DNA of 64,000 nt from Macrosoma leucophasiata (lineage: Eukaryota > Arthropoda > Insecta > Lepidoptera > Hedylidae): NCBI GenBank assembly GCA_036365455.1, contig JAWQUS010000002.1, positions 2,542,001 through 2,606,000 on the forward strand, written 5' to 3'. Positions 1 to 9,976 of this stretch are shown one piece after another (within the stretch, counting starts at the first letter, position 1; each line of letters opens with the position of its first letter). The notes beneath the pieces are model-generated. The model was given only the letters and a program-made list of their open reading frames with translations, had not been told where the DNA came from and ran no database searches. The position numbers and the translations under genes are program-made.

Positions 1-926
1 GCGTACCTGTTGTAATATTTTGAAGCGAAAAATTCTTGAACATCGCGATTTGAAGTTGATGAAACGAAAAAGCGACAGTAGAAAGAGACAGAGGTTTAAA
101 TTTAACTTTAATTTAAACTTAAGTTTAACGTGTGAGAAAATGTGATAAGAAGCATTATACCTCGAAACACAAAGGACTATGAATATTCGAACTTTAACTG
201 CATTATTTAAATGTTACTGCTAGCGAATACATTGCTCGTTAAGCACTCGCTTAATTTGCGCTATTACTGTCTCCGCTTGCAATGTACAGCACGTAATTCG
301 ACCGCTACACTTCGACTACTGACGTGCGAGCTCCTTGTGAGTATATTATTGTGTGCGTGCGAGTGCCTAATGTCTACGGGCGTTGTCTTAGTGTGCAAAT
401 TTACGCAAACGAATAGCTGCTCTGAGGATTAACGTTTGGGCTGTTGTCGAGATGGTGTTGCATTTGTGTAAAAATTGCACGGTGGGAGAAAAGTGGCGAC
501 ACTGGTTCTAATACTAAAACGTAACTTCACGCCTGTAATCCCCGAAGGGGTAGGCAGAGGTAAATGCATGCATTCAAGCATACATGCAAACACCCACGAT
601 TCGCCGGTTACGTTTTGGCCCATGTAACAGGTGGCGAGCCTGTTGACATCTCCGGGCACATTACCAAATTCTAATACTAAATTGAAGCAAAGGCCTTTCT
701 ATCCTTATTTATCTATTCCGTGAGTTTTACCGCCATTCGGTTCGGTTCACTGATTGGACTAGCGGAAGAATACTGCTCTAGAGGGCGACAGGATCGTCAC
801 ATCCCCGACGCCTTCCTTAATCTGTATAAATTATTATAATATTTTTGAAAGAAAGAAAGAACGTTTATTTACGACAATGTAGGTATGTTCCTAAGTTATA
901 CTTCATTGAACATATTGTAATATAAT
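1..926. other. Left flank without a recognised gene
   Basis: 1-440 is unique-looking DNA with no convincing coding frame. 487-672 matches part of the SINE at 42116-42438 in antisense. 700-830 resembles fragments near 20030-20150 and 59630-59700 (ACTAGCGGAAGAA, GGGATGTGACGA-like). CLP1 upstream exons were looked for here and not found. Confidence 0.5.
487..672 (-). mobile_element. Truncated tRNA-SINE 3' part
   Basis: AACTTCACGCCTGTAATCCCC through GCCTGTTGACATCTCCGGGC is the reverse complement of the body of the SINE at 42116-42438. The tRNA-like head is missing. Confidence 0.8.
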
Positions 927-1599
927 AGGTTGGGGAAAAAGTCTTTTCGCATTATAGTATGTATGAACTTGTAATAAAATCTCTTTGGCTGTAGTATTTG
1001 TATCTGGCTGGTTTTGGTATCATTGAAAGTTAAAATTTTAAAGAACATAATTCCAAATTAAAATTAGGCAAATGTGTGATTTTCATTTGTTTTTCGTACT
1101 GTCAAGATGAGTGAATGTAATGAAGAAATTCGATACATTTTAAAATTTTACTACAAAAAAAGTAAAAATGCAACGCAAGCCCCGAAAAAAAAATTGCGAT
1201 GTTTATGGACCTAGTGCAGTGTCTGTGAGAGTAGCACAAATTTGGTTTAAGCGTTTTCAATCCGGAAATGACAAAGCCAGAAATTATATAGAAGTTTGAC
1301 CCACTTGAAAACAGTTATTTACCAGCACGGCAAATACCTCTTTTTGCTGAGATTTAATCACTGACTACTTACACACACATTTAATCACTTTTAAACTTGT
1401 AGTTTGTGTGTAAACTTAAGACATGTCATGCATGGCACGGCCGCAGTAATACACATTTGGTAAAGTACACACAGTAAGGCAAAAGACATGGTCCATACAG
1501 ACTGAAAGTATAAAATCATTCTGATTTCTGCAAATCTTTACGTTGAGTATAAATAAAGTATTTTATATTTAAAGAACAGTTCTTTGATATAAGTACCTA

Positions 1600-3499
1600 T
1601 AGACTACAAGCCCATGTTAAAAAATTGATGGGTCATTTGAACCACCAGGTGACCTATCTAGAGCGATATAAGAGCATAAAATAATAAGATTCAGCACTAT
1701 GCCGTCACTTGTAAGCTGTCCAACTGAGTGCAGGTGAGAATTCAAAAGTACAGGTAGACTCAGTACATTTTGGTCACATATTTTCGTACGGCATTCTTAC
1801 CAACGATAGACCCATTAAAAATAATAAGAAAGCGCACAGTGCCGTACAAAAATGGTGCGCCACGAAGTCGGAATTTTTTTTTATTTTCCGACAATTACCG
1901 GGGTAAATTTGGTCATTTGATTTTGTACGGCATCTGTGTCATACTATTTCAATAATGCTTTCAATTCATTATTCCGCAACGCCGTACAAAAATCATGCGA
2001 CAAGGGGAAAAAATCGAGAGTTGCAACCCCCTTTCTGTCCGTAGTCCAGGGGGTGATTTGAAAAAGTACGGCATCGGTTCCAAAACATTATGTAGCACTC
2101 AAAAGTACTATTAAAAGTAATGCCGTCAAAAAATGATTGTTCCCTTGAATGTATATCAATAATTATCTTAATTTCATCGTATTTTTGATTTATAAAGCTG
2201 TAAAATCATTTGAACCTGTACGGGAACTTTTTTTTTAACATGATATTATAAAATACAATTGTTATATAGTATTGCCGTTCAAAAGAAACCGTTCTAAAAA
2301 AAATTATAGAGAAATGCAAAAACTGAAATTTTGCAAATTATTGTAAAAATTTAAATATCATTGATTAATGAAATATAATAGTTTTATACATTTTATTTCT
2401 TGTTTTAAATAGTATTAACATAGATGAATTAGGAAAAAATGATGCCGTACATTTTTGTGCAAACCATATCTTTTAGGCTGATGAACATACTAATCGAACT
2501 ATGTGTGAGCGTACACGAACACCTTACTCGGGTCCAAGCCGAGTACATCCGAATAAAATACGATATTCCCTACAAATGCTAAACGTTGCACAGTAGTTTA
2601 GAATGCACATTTAACACGAATTTATTCAATTGTCTCACATATAATAATATCCCTGGTTAAAAAAAAGTATTCAAAAATATTGACAATGTTAATTCTCCAT
2701 AAGATAAAGAATTAAAAAGTATTAAAATATTCAAAAATATTAAAAATAATTCAAATTTCATTATTTCGAATACTTTCTTAATTCATTTTTTTAATCAGGG
2801 ATTACACAACACCATACAAATCCGTATGGTAACACCAAAGTTAACAAACTACCCTCACATATTTTATTATCAAAATATAAAGAAAAATTCACCTTACATT
2901 TCGTTATATGGAATTTTTCTTTTTGATTTTTTCTTTTTCGGTTTTTTTTCCCCTTTGAACCAACGAAAATGTACGGCACATGAAAAAATATTATCTATGC
3001 ATAAAATAATTTCAAAATAAGTTTATTTCATGTTGTGTCAAATCACCCCCTGGACTACGGAAAGAGAGGGGGTTGCAACTCTCGATTTCTTCCCCTTGTC
3101 GCATGATTTTTGTACGGCGTTGCGGAATAATGAATTGAAAGCATTATTGAAATAGTATGACACAGATGCCGTACAAAATCAAATGACCAAATTTACCCCG
3201 GTAATTGTCAGAAAATAAAAAAAAAATCCGACTTCGTGGCGCACCATTTTTGTACGGCACTGTGCGTTTTCTTATTATTTTTAATGGGTCTATCGTTGGT
3301 AAGAATGCCGTACAAAAATATGTGACCAAAATGTACTGAGTCTACCTGTACTTTTGAATTCTCACCTGCACTCAGTTGGACAGCTTACAAGTGACGGCAT
3401 AGTGCTGAATCTTATTATTTTATGCTCTTATATCGCTCTAGATAGGTCACCTGGTGGTTCAAATGACCCATCAATTTTTTAACATGGGCTTGTAGTCTA
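1600..3499. mobile_element. 1.9-kb non-autonomous element with 460-bp terminal inverted repeats
   Basis: 1600-2060 and 3039-3499 are nearly identical inverted copies starting TAGACTACAAGCCCATG. CTA flanks both sides (1597-1599 and 3500-3502), a 3-bp target duplication; the uninterrupted site is seen at 4496-4500 in the second copy of the host sequence. TGCCGTAC or its complement GTACGGCA recurs about 11 times within the arms and middle. No transposase frame is present. The 3-bp target duplication recalls PIF/Harbinger, but the superfamily is not certain. Confidence 0.8.
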
Positions 3500-3502
3500 C
3501 TA

Positions 3503-4915
3503 GGTTTGTTGTTGCTATTTTATTTAAGTACAATCGTTTTTCGGGTAGATCGAAAATCTATGACAGTAGTAATGTTGACCGATACCTACATTGTCAACGT
3601 TTCAATAGTAAAAACAGCGTTTGTAATTATTTAAAAATAATTTTTATATTAATTACATATACGAAAATAATATGTTTGGATTAAAACTAACTTTGAGGGA
3701 TTAAAACTTGAGTTAGAACGTTTTAAAGTACTTGATTGTTATTTTGAGTAACGCAATTGATTGCGATTCTAATTAGGAACAACCATATTCAAGACTTTTT
3801 TAACGTAATTATTAACCTCAAGTTATACAGAAAAAAGATTAATTAACTAAGAATTCTATTTTCATAACATAGTTTTTCTTTAATTTACATTTCGTGTAAA
3901 TGGTGGGTCACAATCTGTCATAGTTCAAAGTTAAAATTTTAAAGAACATAATTCCAAATTAAAATTAGGCAAATGTGTGATTTTCATTTGTTTTTCGTAC
4001 TGTCAAGATGAGTGAATGTAATGAAGAAATTCGATACATTTTAAAATTTTACTACAAAAAAAGTAAAAATGCAACGCAAGCCCCGAAAAAAAATTGCGAT
4101 GTTTATGGACCTAGTGCAGTGTCTGTGAGAGTAGCACAAATTTGGTTTAAGCGTTTTCAATCCGGAAATGACAAAGCCAGAAATTATATAGAAGTTTGAC
4201 CCACTTGAAAACAGTTATTTACCAGCACGGCAAATACCTCTTTTTGCTGAGATTTAATCACTGACTACTTACACACACATTTAATCACTTTTAAACTTGT
4301 AGTTTGTGTGTAAACTTAAGACATGTCATGCATGGCACGGCCCCATTAATACACATTTGGTAAAGTACACACAGTAAGGCAAAAGACATGGTCCATACAG
4401 ACTGGAAGTATAAAATCATTCTGATTTCTGCAAATCTTTACGTTGAGTATAAATAAAGTATTTTATATTTAAAGAACAGTTCTTTGATATAAGTACCTAG
4501 GTTTGTTGTTGCTATTTTATTTAAGTACAATCGTTTTTCGGGTAGATCGAAAATCTATGACAGTAGTAATGTTGACCGATACCTACATTGTCAACGTTTC
4601 AATAGTAAAAACAGCGTTTGTAATTATTTAAAAATAATTTTTATATTAATTACATATACGAAAATAATATGTTTGGATTAAAACTAACTTTGAGGGATTA
4701 AAACTTGAGTTAGAACGTTTTAAAGTACTTGATTGTTATTTTGAGTAACGCAATTGATTGCGATTCTAATTAGGAACAACCATATTCAAGACTTTTTTAA
4801 CGTAATTATTAACCTCAAGTTATACAGAAAAAAGATTAATTAACTAAGAATTCTATTTTCATAACATAGTTTTTCTTTAATTTACATTTCGTGTAAATGG
4901 TGGGTCACAATCTGT
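3503..4915 (+). repeat. Tandem duplication (about 1 kb unit) inside the mariner
   Basis: Segment A (1037-1599) recurs at 3926-4497 and segment B (3503-3917) recurs at 4499-4915, with very few differences. The order is A, inverted-repeat element, B, A, B. The A-B unit therefore duplicated, and the long-TIR element entered one copy at the A/B boundary. The second copy preserves the empty site. Confidence 0.88.
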
Positions 4916-5749
4916 CATTGTCATTTGATGTCAAAGATGCACCTCGCTCTGGTCGCCCTATTACGGATAAAATGGATGCCATTTTTGACGTAGCTGAAGA
5001 ACTGAGAGTTGATCAAAAAACAGTTTTGGCGCATTTGAAAAAAGCTAGGTACAAAAAAAAGCTCGATATTTGGGTACCTCACGAGCTCACTGAAAAAAAC
5101 CTAATGAACCGTGTACTCATTTGTGATTCTTTATTACGACGTAATGAAACCGAATAATTTTTGAAGAAGCTGATAACTGGTGATGAAAAGTGGATCACGT
5201 ACGACAAGAACGTGCGAAAAAGTTCGTGGTCAAAGGCCGGTCAGGCTTCACAGACTGTGGCGAAACCCGGGTTAACTCGCAATAAGGTGATGTTGTGTGT
5301 GTGTGGTGGGATTGGAAGGGCATTATTCATTATGAGCTATTACCACCAGGCAGGACTATCGATTCTGAACTCTACTGCGAACAACTGATGAGATTAAAGC
5401 AAGAAGTTGAGAGAAAGCGGCCGGAATTGATCAACAGAAGGGGTGTTTCATCATGATAACGCTAGACCTCACACATCTATAGCCACTCAGCAAAAATGAA
5501 GAGAGTTTGGCTGGGAGGTGTTAATGCATCCGCCGTATAGTCCTGACCTTGCACCTTCAGATTTCCACCTGTTTCGGTCTCTTCAGAATTCTTTATGCAA
5601 TGTTAGGTATAACATCACGAGAGGACTGCCAAATCCACTTGTCGCGGTATTTTGATGAGAAGTCCCAAAATTTTTATAGCAATGGGATCATGTCCCTACC
5701 TACAAGATGGCAAAAGGTTATCGAACAAAATGGTACATACATACTTTAG
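4897..5749 (+). pseudogene. Mariner transposase C-terminal two thirds, stops and frameshift
   Basis: The frame from 4930 reads FDVKDAPRSGRPITDKMDAI then DQKTVLAHLKKA (second helix-turn-helix) to NETE and a stop. It resumes LKKLITGDEKWITYDKNV (first Asp region), shifts frame at about 5315 (KGIIHYELLPPGRTIDS continues in another frame), then FHHDNARPHTS (second Asp) and YSPDLAPSDFHLFR (third Asp). The enzyme cannot be made as one protein. Confidence 0.85.
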
Positions 5750-5845
5750 TTAAATTTAAATAAACTATATTAAAAAATGTTTTGAATTATCTTAAAAAAT
5801 GCGAAGAAACTTTTTCCCCAACCAATAGTTCAGGACTTTAGCAGA

Positions 5846-6062
5846 GAATAGTAATAATACTACGTATGGAATGGACACTTCGACGTCCCGTCCGATTTGC
5901 CCGTATCACTCAACCTGTTCCCCCTTTGTGGGCGACGGTTGGTATTTTGTACGTGATACGCACACAGGTGCGCGTGTAAATACACGTCACTGATTGATGT
6001 CTGTGTAATAGAAACCAAATTAAGCATTTGTATGGAATTTTGGCGGAGTGTCCGCGGTGTGA
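5846..6062 (+). repeat. Dispersed about 210-bp repeat (ACTACGTATGGAATGG family), copy 1
   Basis: Shares AATAATACTACGTATGGAAT at its left end and GGCGGAGTGTCCGCGGTGTG at its right end with 12937-13150, 14957-15165 and 20363-20582. All four copies are in the + orientation. No coding frame, poly(A) or clear inverted ends were found. Confidence 0.8.
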
Positions 6063-6173
6063 CTTTGGTGTAAATCGGTCCGTAGCTCAGAATTTCGCTG
6101 ATAGTAAAACAATCAGCGCTGGTCTTCCGCCAGCACCATTTTATGTTTGTTTAGGCTATATTTGGTCGTGCAG

Positions 6174-6367
6174 GTGGGCGCGCCGTCCCTGCCCGACTCG
6201 TGCATGCCGCTGGGCATGCGGGCGGAGGACGCGCTCACGAAGCTGGTGGGCGTGTGGCCGGCGCCCGCGCTGGCGCACCGCCTGCTGGCCGTGTCCTTCG
6301 CGGCCGCCGCCCCCGCGCCGCCCGACGACCACGCGCTCCACTGCAACCTGGCGGGCTTCGTCTGCGT
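6174..6367 (+). CDS. CLP1: CLP1 penultimate coding exon (RNA 5'-OH kinase, C-terminal domain)
   Basis: CLP1 is the polynucleotide 5'-hydroxyl kinase of mRNA 3'-end cleavage factor II and the tRNA splicing endonuclease complex, in the nucleus. This exon starts after a CAG acceptor (ends 6173) in phase 0 and ends at a GTGAGT donor (6368) after 64 codons plus 2 nt. The peptide reads [13 protein letters not shown], then [20 protein letters not shown] and NLAGFVCV, which lines up with the metazoan CLP1 C-terminal domain (LPDSMLPLGM ... GFIVV). An Ala/Pro-rich stretch near residue 50 looks lineage specific. The kinase Walker A domain and earlier exons are not in the window, so the 5' part lies left of position 1 or in a distant exon. 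From position 6223 the 3' part of this exon and its donor are tandemly amplified downstream. Only this first copy has the acceptor and the first 49 nt. Confidence 0.88.
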
Positions 6368-8367
6368 GTGAGTACACCCGCCTGGCATGTAGGTAGGGGG
6401 GACTGTACCCGACCCGATACCGGAGGACGCGCTCACGAAGCTGGTGGGCGTGTGGCCGGCGCCCGCGCTGGCGCACCGCCTGCTGGCCGTGTCCTTCGCG
6501 GCCGCCGCCCCCGCGCCGCCCGACGACCACGCGCTCCACTGCAACCTGGCGGGCTTCGTCTGCGTGTGAGTACACCCGCCTGGCATGTAGGTAGGGGGGA
6601 CTGTACCCGACCCGATACCGGAGGACGCGCTCACGAAGCTGGTGGGCGTGTGGCCGGCGCCCGCGCTGGCGCACCGCCTGCTGGCCGTGTCCTTCGCGGC
6701 CGCCGCCCCCGCGCCGCCCGACGACCACGCGCTCCACTGCAACCTGGCGGGCTTCGTCTGCGTGTGAGTACACCCGCCTGGCATGTAGGTAGGGGGGACT
6801 GTACCCGACCCGATACCGGAGGACGCGCTCACGAAGCTGGTGGGCGTGTGGCCGGCGCCCGCGCTGGCGCACCGCCTGCTGGCCGTGTCCTTCGCGGCCG
6901 CCGCCCCCGCGCCGCCCGACGACCACGCGCTCCACTGCAACCTGGCGGGCTTCGTCTGCGTGTGAGTACACCCGCCTGGCATGTAGGTAGGGGGGACTGT
7001 ACCCGACCCGATACCGGAGGACGCGCTCACGAAGCTGGTGGGCGTGTGGCCGGCGCCCGCGCTGGCGCACCGCCTGCTGGCCGTGTCCTTCGCGGCCGCC
7101 GCCCCCGCGCCGCCCGACGACCACGCGCTCCACTGCAACCTGGCGGGCTTCGTCTGCGTGTGAGTACACCCGCCTGGCATGTAGGTAGGGGGGACTGTAC
7201 CCGACCCGATACCGGAGGACGCGCTCACGAAGCTGGTGGGCGTGTGGCCGGCGCCCGCGCTGGCGCACCGCCTGCTGGCCGTGTCCTTCGCGGCCGCCGC
7301 CCCCGCGCCGCCCGACGACCACGCGCTCCACTGCAACCTGGCGGGCTTCGTCTGCGTGTGAGTACACCCGCCTGGCATGTAGGTAGGGGGGACTGTACCC
7401 GACCCGATACCGGAGGACGCGCTCACGAAGCTGGTGGGCGTGTGGCCGGCGCCCGCGCTGGCGCACCGCCTGCTGGCCGTGTCCTTCGCGGCCGCCGCCC
7501 CCGCGCCGCCCGACGACCACGCGCTCCACTGCAACCTGGCGGGCTTCGTCTGCGTGTGAGTACACCCGCCTGGCATGTAGGTAGGGGGGACTGTACCCGA
7601 CCCGATACCGGAGGACGCGCTCACGAAGCTGGTGGGCGTGTGGCCGGCGCCCGCGCTGGCGCACCGCCTGCTGGCCGTGTCCTTCGCGGCCGCCGCCCCC
7701 GCGCCGCCCGACGACCACGCGCTCCACTGCAACCTGGCGGGCTTCGTCTGCGTGTGAGTACACCCGCCTGGCATGTAGGTAGGGGGGACTGTACCCGACC
7801 CGATACCGGAGGACGCGCTCACGAAGCTGGTGGGCGTGTGGCCGGCGCCCGCGCTGGCGCACCGCCTGCTGGCCGTGTCCTTCGCGGCCGCCGCCCCCGC
7901 GCCGCCCGACGACCACGCGCTCCACTGCAACCTGGCGGGCTTCGTCTGCGTGTGAGTACACCCGCCTGGCATGTAGGTAGGGGGGACTGTACCCGACCCG
8001 ATACCGGAGGACGCGCTCACGAAGCTGGTGGGCGTGTGGCCGGCGCCCGCGCTGGCGCACCGCCTGCTGGCCGTGTCCTTCGCGGCCGCCGCCCCCGCGC
8101 CGCCCGACGACCACGCGCTCCACTGCAACCTGGCGGGCTTCGTCTGCGTGTGAGTACACCCGCCTGGCATGTAGGTAGGGGGGACTGTACCCGACCCGAT
8201 ACCGGAGGACGCGCTCACGAAGCTGGTGGGCGTGTGGCCGGCGCCCGCGCTGGCGCACCGCCTGCTGGCCGTGTCCTTCGCGGCCGCCGCCCCCGCGCCG
8301 CCCGACGACCACGCGCTCCACTGCAACCTGGCGGGCTTCGTTTGCGTGTGAGTACACCCGCCTACCA
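6223..8367 (+). repeat. 198-bp tandem array: 11 copies of CLP1 exon end plus splice donor
   Basis: Units begin with CGGAGGACGCGCTCACG at 6223, 6421, 6619, 6817, 7015, 7213, 7411, 7609, 7807, 8005 and 8203. Each holds about 145 nt of the CLP1 penultimate exon, its GTGTGAGTAC donor and about 50 nt of intron. The complete units look identical; the last has one C-to-T change and then diverges after about 8363. The acceptor and the first 49 nt of the exon are not in the unit. The unit is 66 codons long, so three frames stay open across the array, but in the CLP1 frame the triplet after TGC GTG is TGA. Use of any donor but the first would therefore truncate the protein. Confidence 0.95.
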
Positions 8368-8772
8368 TGTACATTAGTAATGTAGTTATTAATTTGTTGA
8401 AGTCGTTATAGAATGTCTCTTAGCTCAGTGTGCCCGTTGGCAAAGGCCTCCTCCGGTAGCTTCCATTGTTTGCGATCTTGAGCAACTCTAATCCATTTGG
8501 ATAGGGATGTATGTATGTGGATAGGGGGACTGTACCCGAACCAATACCGCACGCTGCCCTATAACCTGACCGGTTTCAGCGACATTCGAGTGTATTGCCA
8601 AAGGGGCTTTAAACTACTCCCAGCTACAAAGCACGCAGCCGCTAGACTGTCACACGCCGCACATGTCTGGCTTCGTTTGTCGGCTAAGGTTACTACACTT
8701 GTCGCTTTGTTCGCGTCTTTACCTGATCTAGAATGATAGAAGGTGCTATAGTCTATAGACGACCAAAGCGAA

Positions 8773-8882
8773 GGTTGCGCTCACCAAACTAGTAAACGTG
8801 TACCCGTCGCCCGCTCGCCACCCGACGGCCACGCGGTCCATTACAACCTGGCGGGCTTCGTCTGCGTGTGAGTACACCCGCC
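8773..8882 (+). repeat. Decayed older copy of the CLP1 exon/donor unit (1)
   Basis: The segment from GGTTGCGCTCACCAAACTAGT through CACGCGGTCCATTACAACCTGG to GTCTGCGTGTGAGTACACCCG matches the CLP1 unit with many substitutions and a deletion of the middle Ala/Pro part. The donor is still intact. It lies outside the homogeneous array and must be older or unhomogenised. Confidence 0.8.
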
Positions 8883-9202
8883 TATCATGGATAAGGGGGA
8901 CCTGTACCAGACTCAATACCGCACGCTGCCCTATAACCTGCCCGGTTTGGTCGACATGCGAGTCCCGTCTTGAGGGAAGACCTGGAGCTTACTCCACCAC
9001 GCACTGCTCCAATGCCGGTCGGTGGAGAAAAGGATTTTAAGCTACTCCCTGCTACACCACACGCAGCCGCTAGATTGTCACACGCCGCACTGCAACCTGT
9101 CTGGCTTCGTTTATCGGCTAAATTTACGACACTTGTCGCTTTTCTCGCGCTGTTACCTGATCTAGAAGGAAAGAGGGTACTATAGTCTATAGACGACCAG
9201 TG

Positions 9203-9292
9203 CGGAGGTTGCGCTCACCGAGCTAGTGAATGTGTGGCCGTCGCACGCGCTCCACTGCAACCTGGCAGAATTCGTGTGCGTGTGAGTACACC
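9203..9292 (+). repeat. Decayed older copy of the CLP1 exon/donor unit (2)
   Basis: GCGGAGGTTGCGCTCACC, GTGTGGCCGTCGCACGCG and CTCCACTGCAACCTGGCAG followed by GTGTGCGTGTGAGTACACC match the CLP1 unit with a large internal deletion. Like the copy at 8773 it keeps a donor but no acceptor. Sequence common to both decayed copies (TACCGCACGCTGCCCTATAA at about 8545 and 8919, and a variant at about 9325) shows that the older unit was longer, about 400 bp. Confidence 0.75.
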
Positions 9293-9484
9293 GCTAACAT
9301 GTAGATGGCACTGTAAACGACCCAATACCGAACACTGCCCTATAAATTGACCGGTTTTGTCGACATGCGTGTATTGCTAAAAGGGCTTTAAATTACTCCC
9401 AGCTACAACACACACAGTCGCTATATTGCCATGCGCCGTACTGTGACATGTCTGGCGGGTCGTTTATCGGCTAGGGTTACTTCA

Positions 9485-9820
9485 TACGTCCCACTGTTGG
9501 GTACAAGTCACTTCCCATCTTGGGAGGGAGGCCTGGAGCTTACTCCACCACGCTCCAATGGCGGTTGGTAGAAATAAGGGTTAGTGACCCCGCTGTCGGA
9601 TGTTTTCAAACCGCCCATTAATCCTCCGACAAGGTTTTAACGACTGCTATCTGTCGATAGCACCCAAGACCGATGGCTTAACGTGCCCTCCGAGGCACGG
9701 AAACGCGCATTTTAATTTGCCACTAGCGGTCACCCATCACACACCCGACCGCGCCCGTATCGCTTAACCGAGTAGATTGTTTTCGATCTACACCAACCAC
9801 GCGGCCATGCGCGCTTCGAG
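9485..9820 (+). repeat. Dispersed repeat, CCTGGAGCTTACTCCACCACGC family, copy 1
   Basis: The match to 52675-53032 includes the CTGTCGGATGTTTTCAAACC block, the GACTGCTATC block and CACCCATCACACACCCGACCG. It sits immediately upstream of the CLP1 last-exon acceptor. A short fragment of the same family is at 8970-9010 between the decayed CLP1 copies. Confidence 0.8.
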
Positions 9821-9864
9821 CTCGCGTGAATGTGTTAACAATATAGTATACTCGTATATTGCAG

Positions 9865-9976
9865 GACGGCCGTGGACACGGAGCGGCAGACGCTGACGAT
9901 CCTGTCCCCGCAGCCGCGCCCGCTGCCCAACACCGTGCTGCTGCTCTCCGACCTGCAGTACATGGACAACCACTGA
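9865..9976 (+). CDS. CLP1: CLP1 terminal coding exon
   Basis: The acceptor TATATTGCAG ends at 9864 and the exon begins with 1 nt that completes the GT left by the exon ending at 6367, giving the join C-V-T-A-V-D. The peptide continues [19 protein letters not shown] and ends ...[12 protein letters not shown] before TGA at 9974-9976. Metazoan CLP1 ends in the same pattern (a VDLE-like segment, then TVLSPAPRPLP, then a short hydrophobic tail), so gene identity and stop are well supported. Phase agreement (2+1 nt) supports direct joining over the 3.5-kb intron that holds the 198-bp array. The gene is convergent with AARS2, which ends at 12211. Confidence 0.9.

Larger units (their letters stand above)
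927..5826 (+). mobile_element. Mariner element, broken and rearranged
   Basis: The left end AGGTTGGGGAAAAAGTC at about 927 and right end GACTTT-like CTTTTTCCCCAACC at about 5824 are inverted copies, as in irritans-type mariners. Inside lies a + strand transposase: MSECNEEIRYILKFYYKKSK (twice, at 1087 and 4008), VKDAPRSGRP, GDEKWITYD, HDNARPHTS and SPDLAPSDFHLF, that is, the helix-turn-helix region and the three catalytic aspartate regions. The frame is interrupted after FQSGN by foreign DNA and has a stop at 5155-5157 and a frameshift near 5310, so it is dead. The 4.9-kb length, against about 1.3 kb for a normal mariner, comes from an inserted element, a direct duplication and the 1.9-kb inverted-repeat element at 1600-3499. 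Confidence 0.88.

Noticed and set aside
1..6173. Upstream CLP1 exons
   Set aside because: No sequence resembling the CLP1 kinase domain (such as a GxxxxGK[ST] loop) was found in any frame here; most of the interval is mariner and its inserts.
6113..8377. Three very long open frames (725 aa on +, 753 and 733 aa on -) with 66-residue repeats
   Set aside because: The 198-bp unit is a multiple of three and GC-rich, so any frame without a stop in one unit stays open. They overlap the CLP1 exon out of frame or in antisense and have no protein family features.
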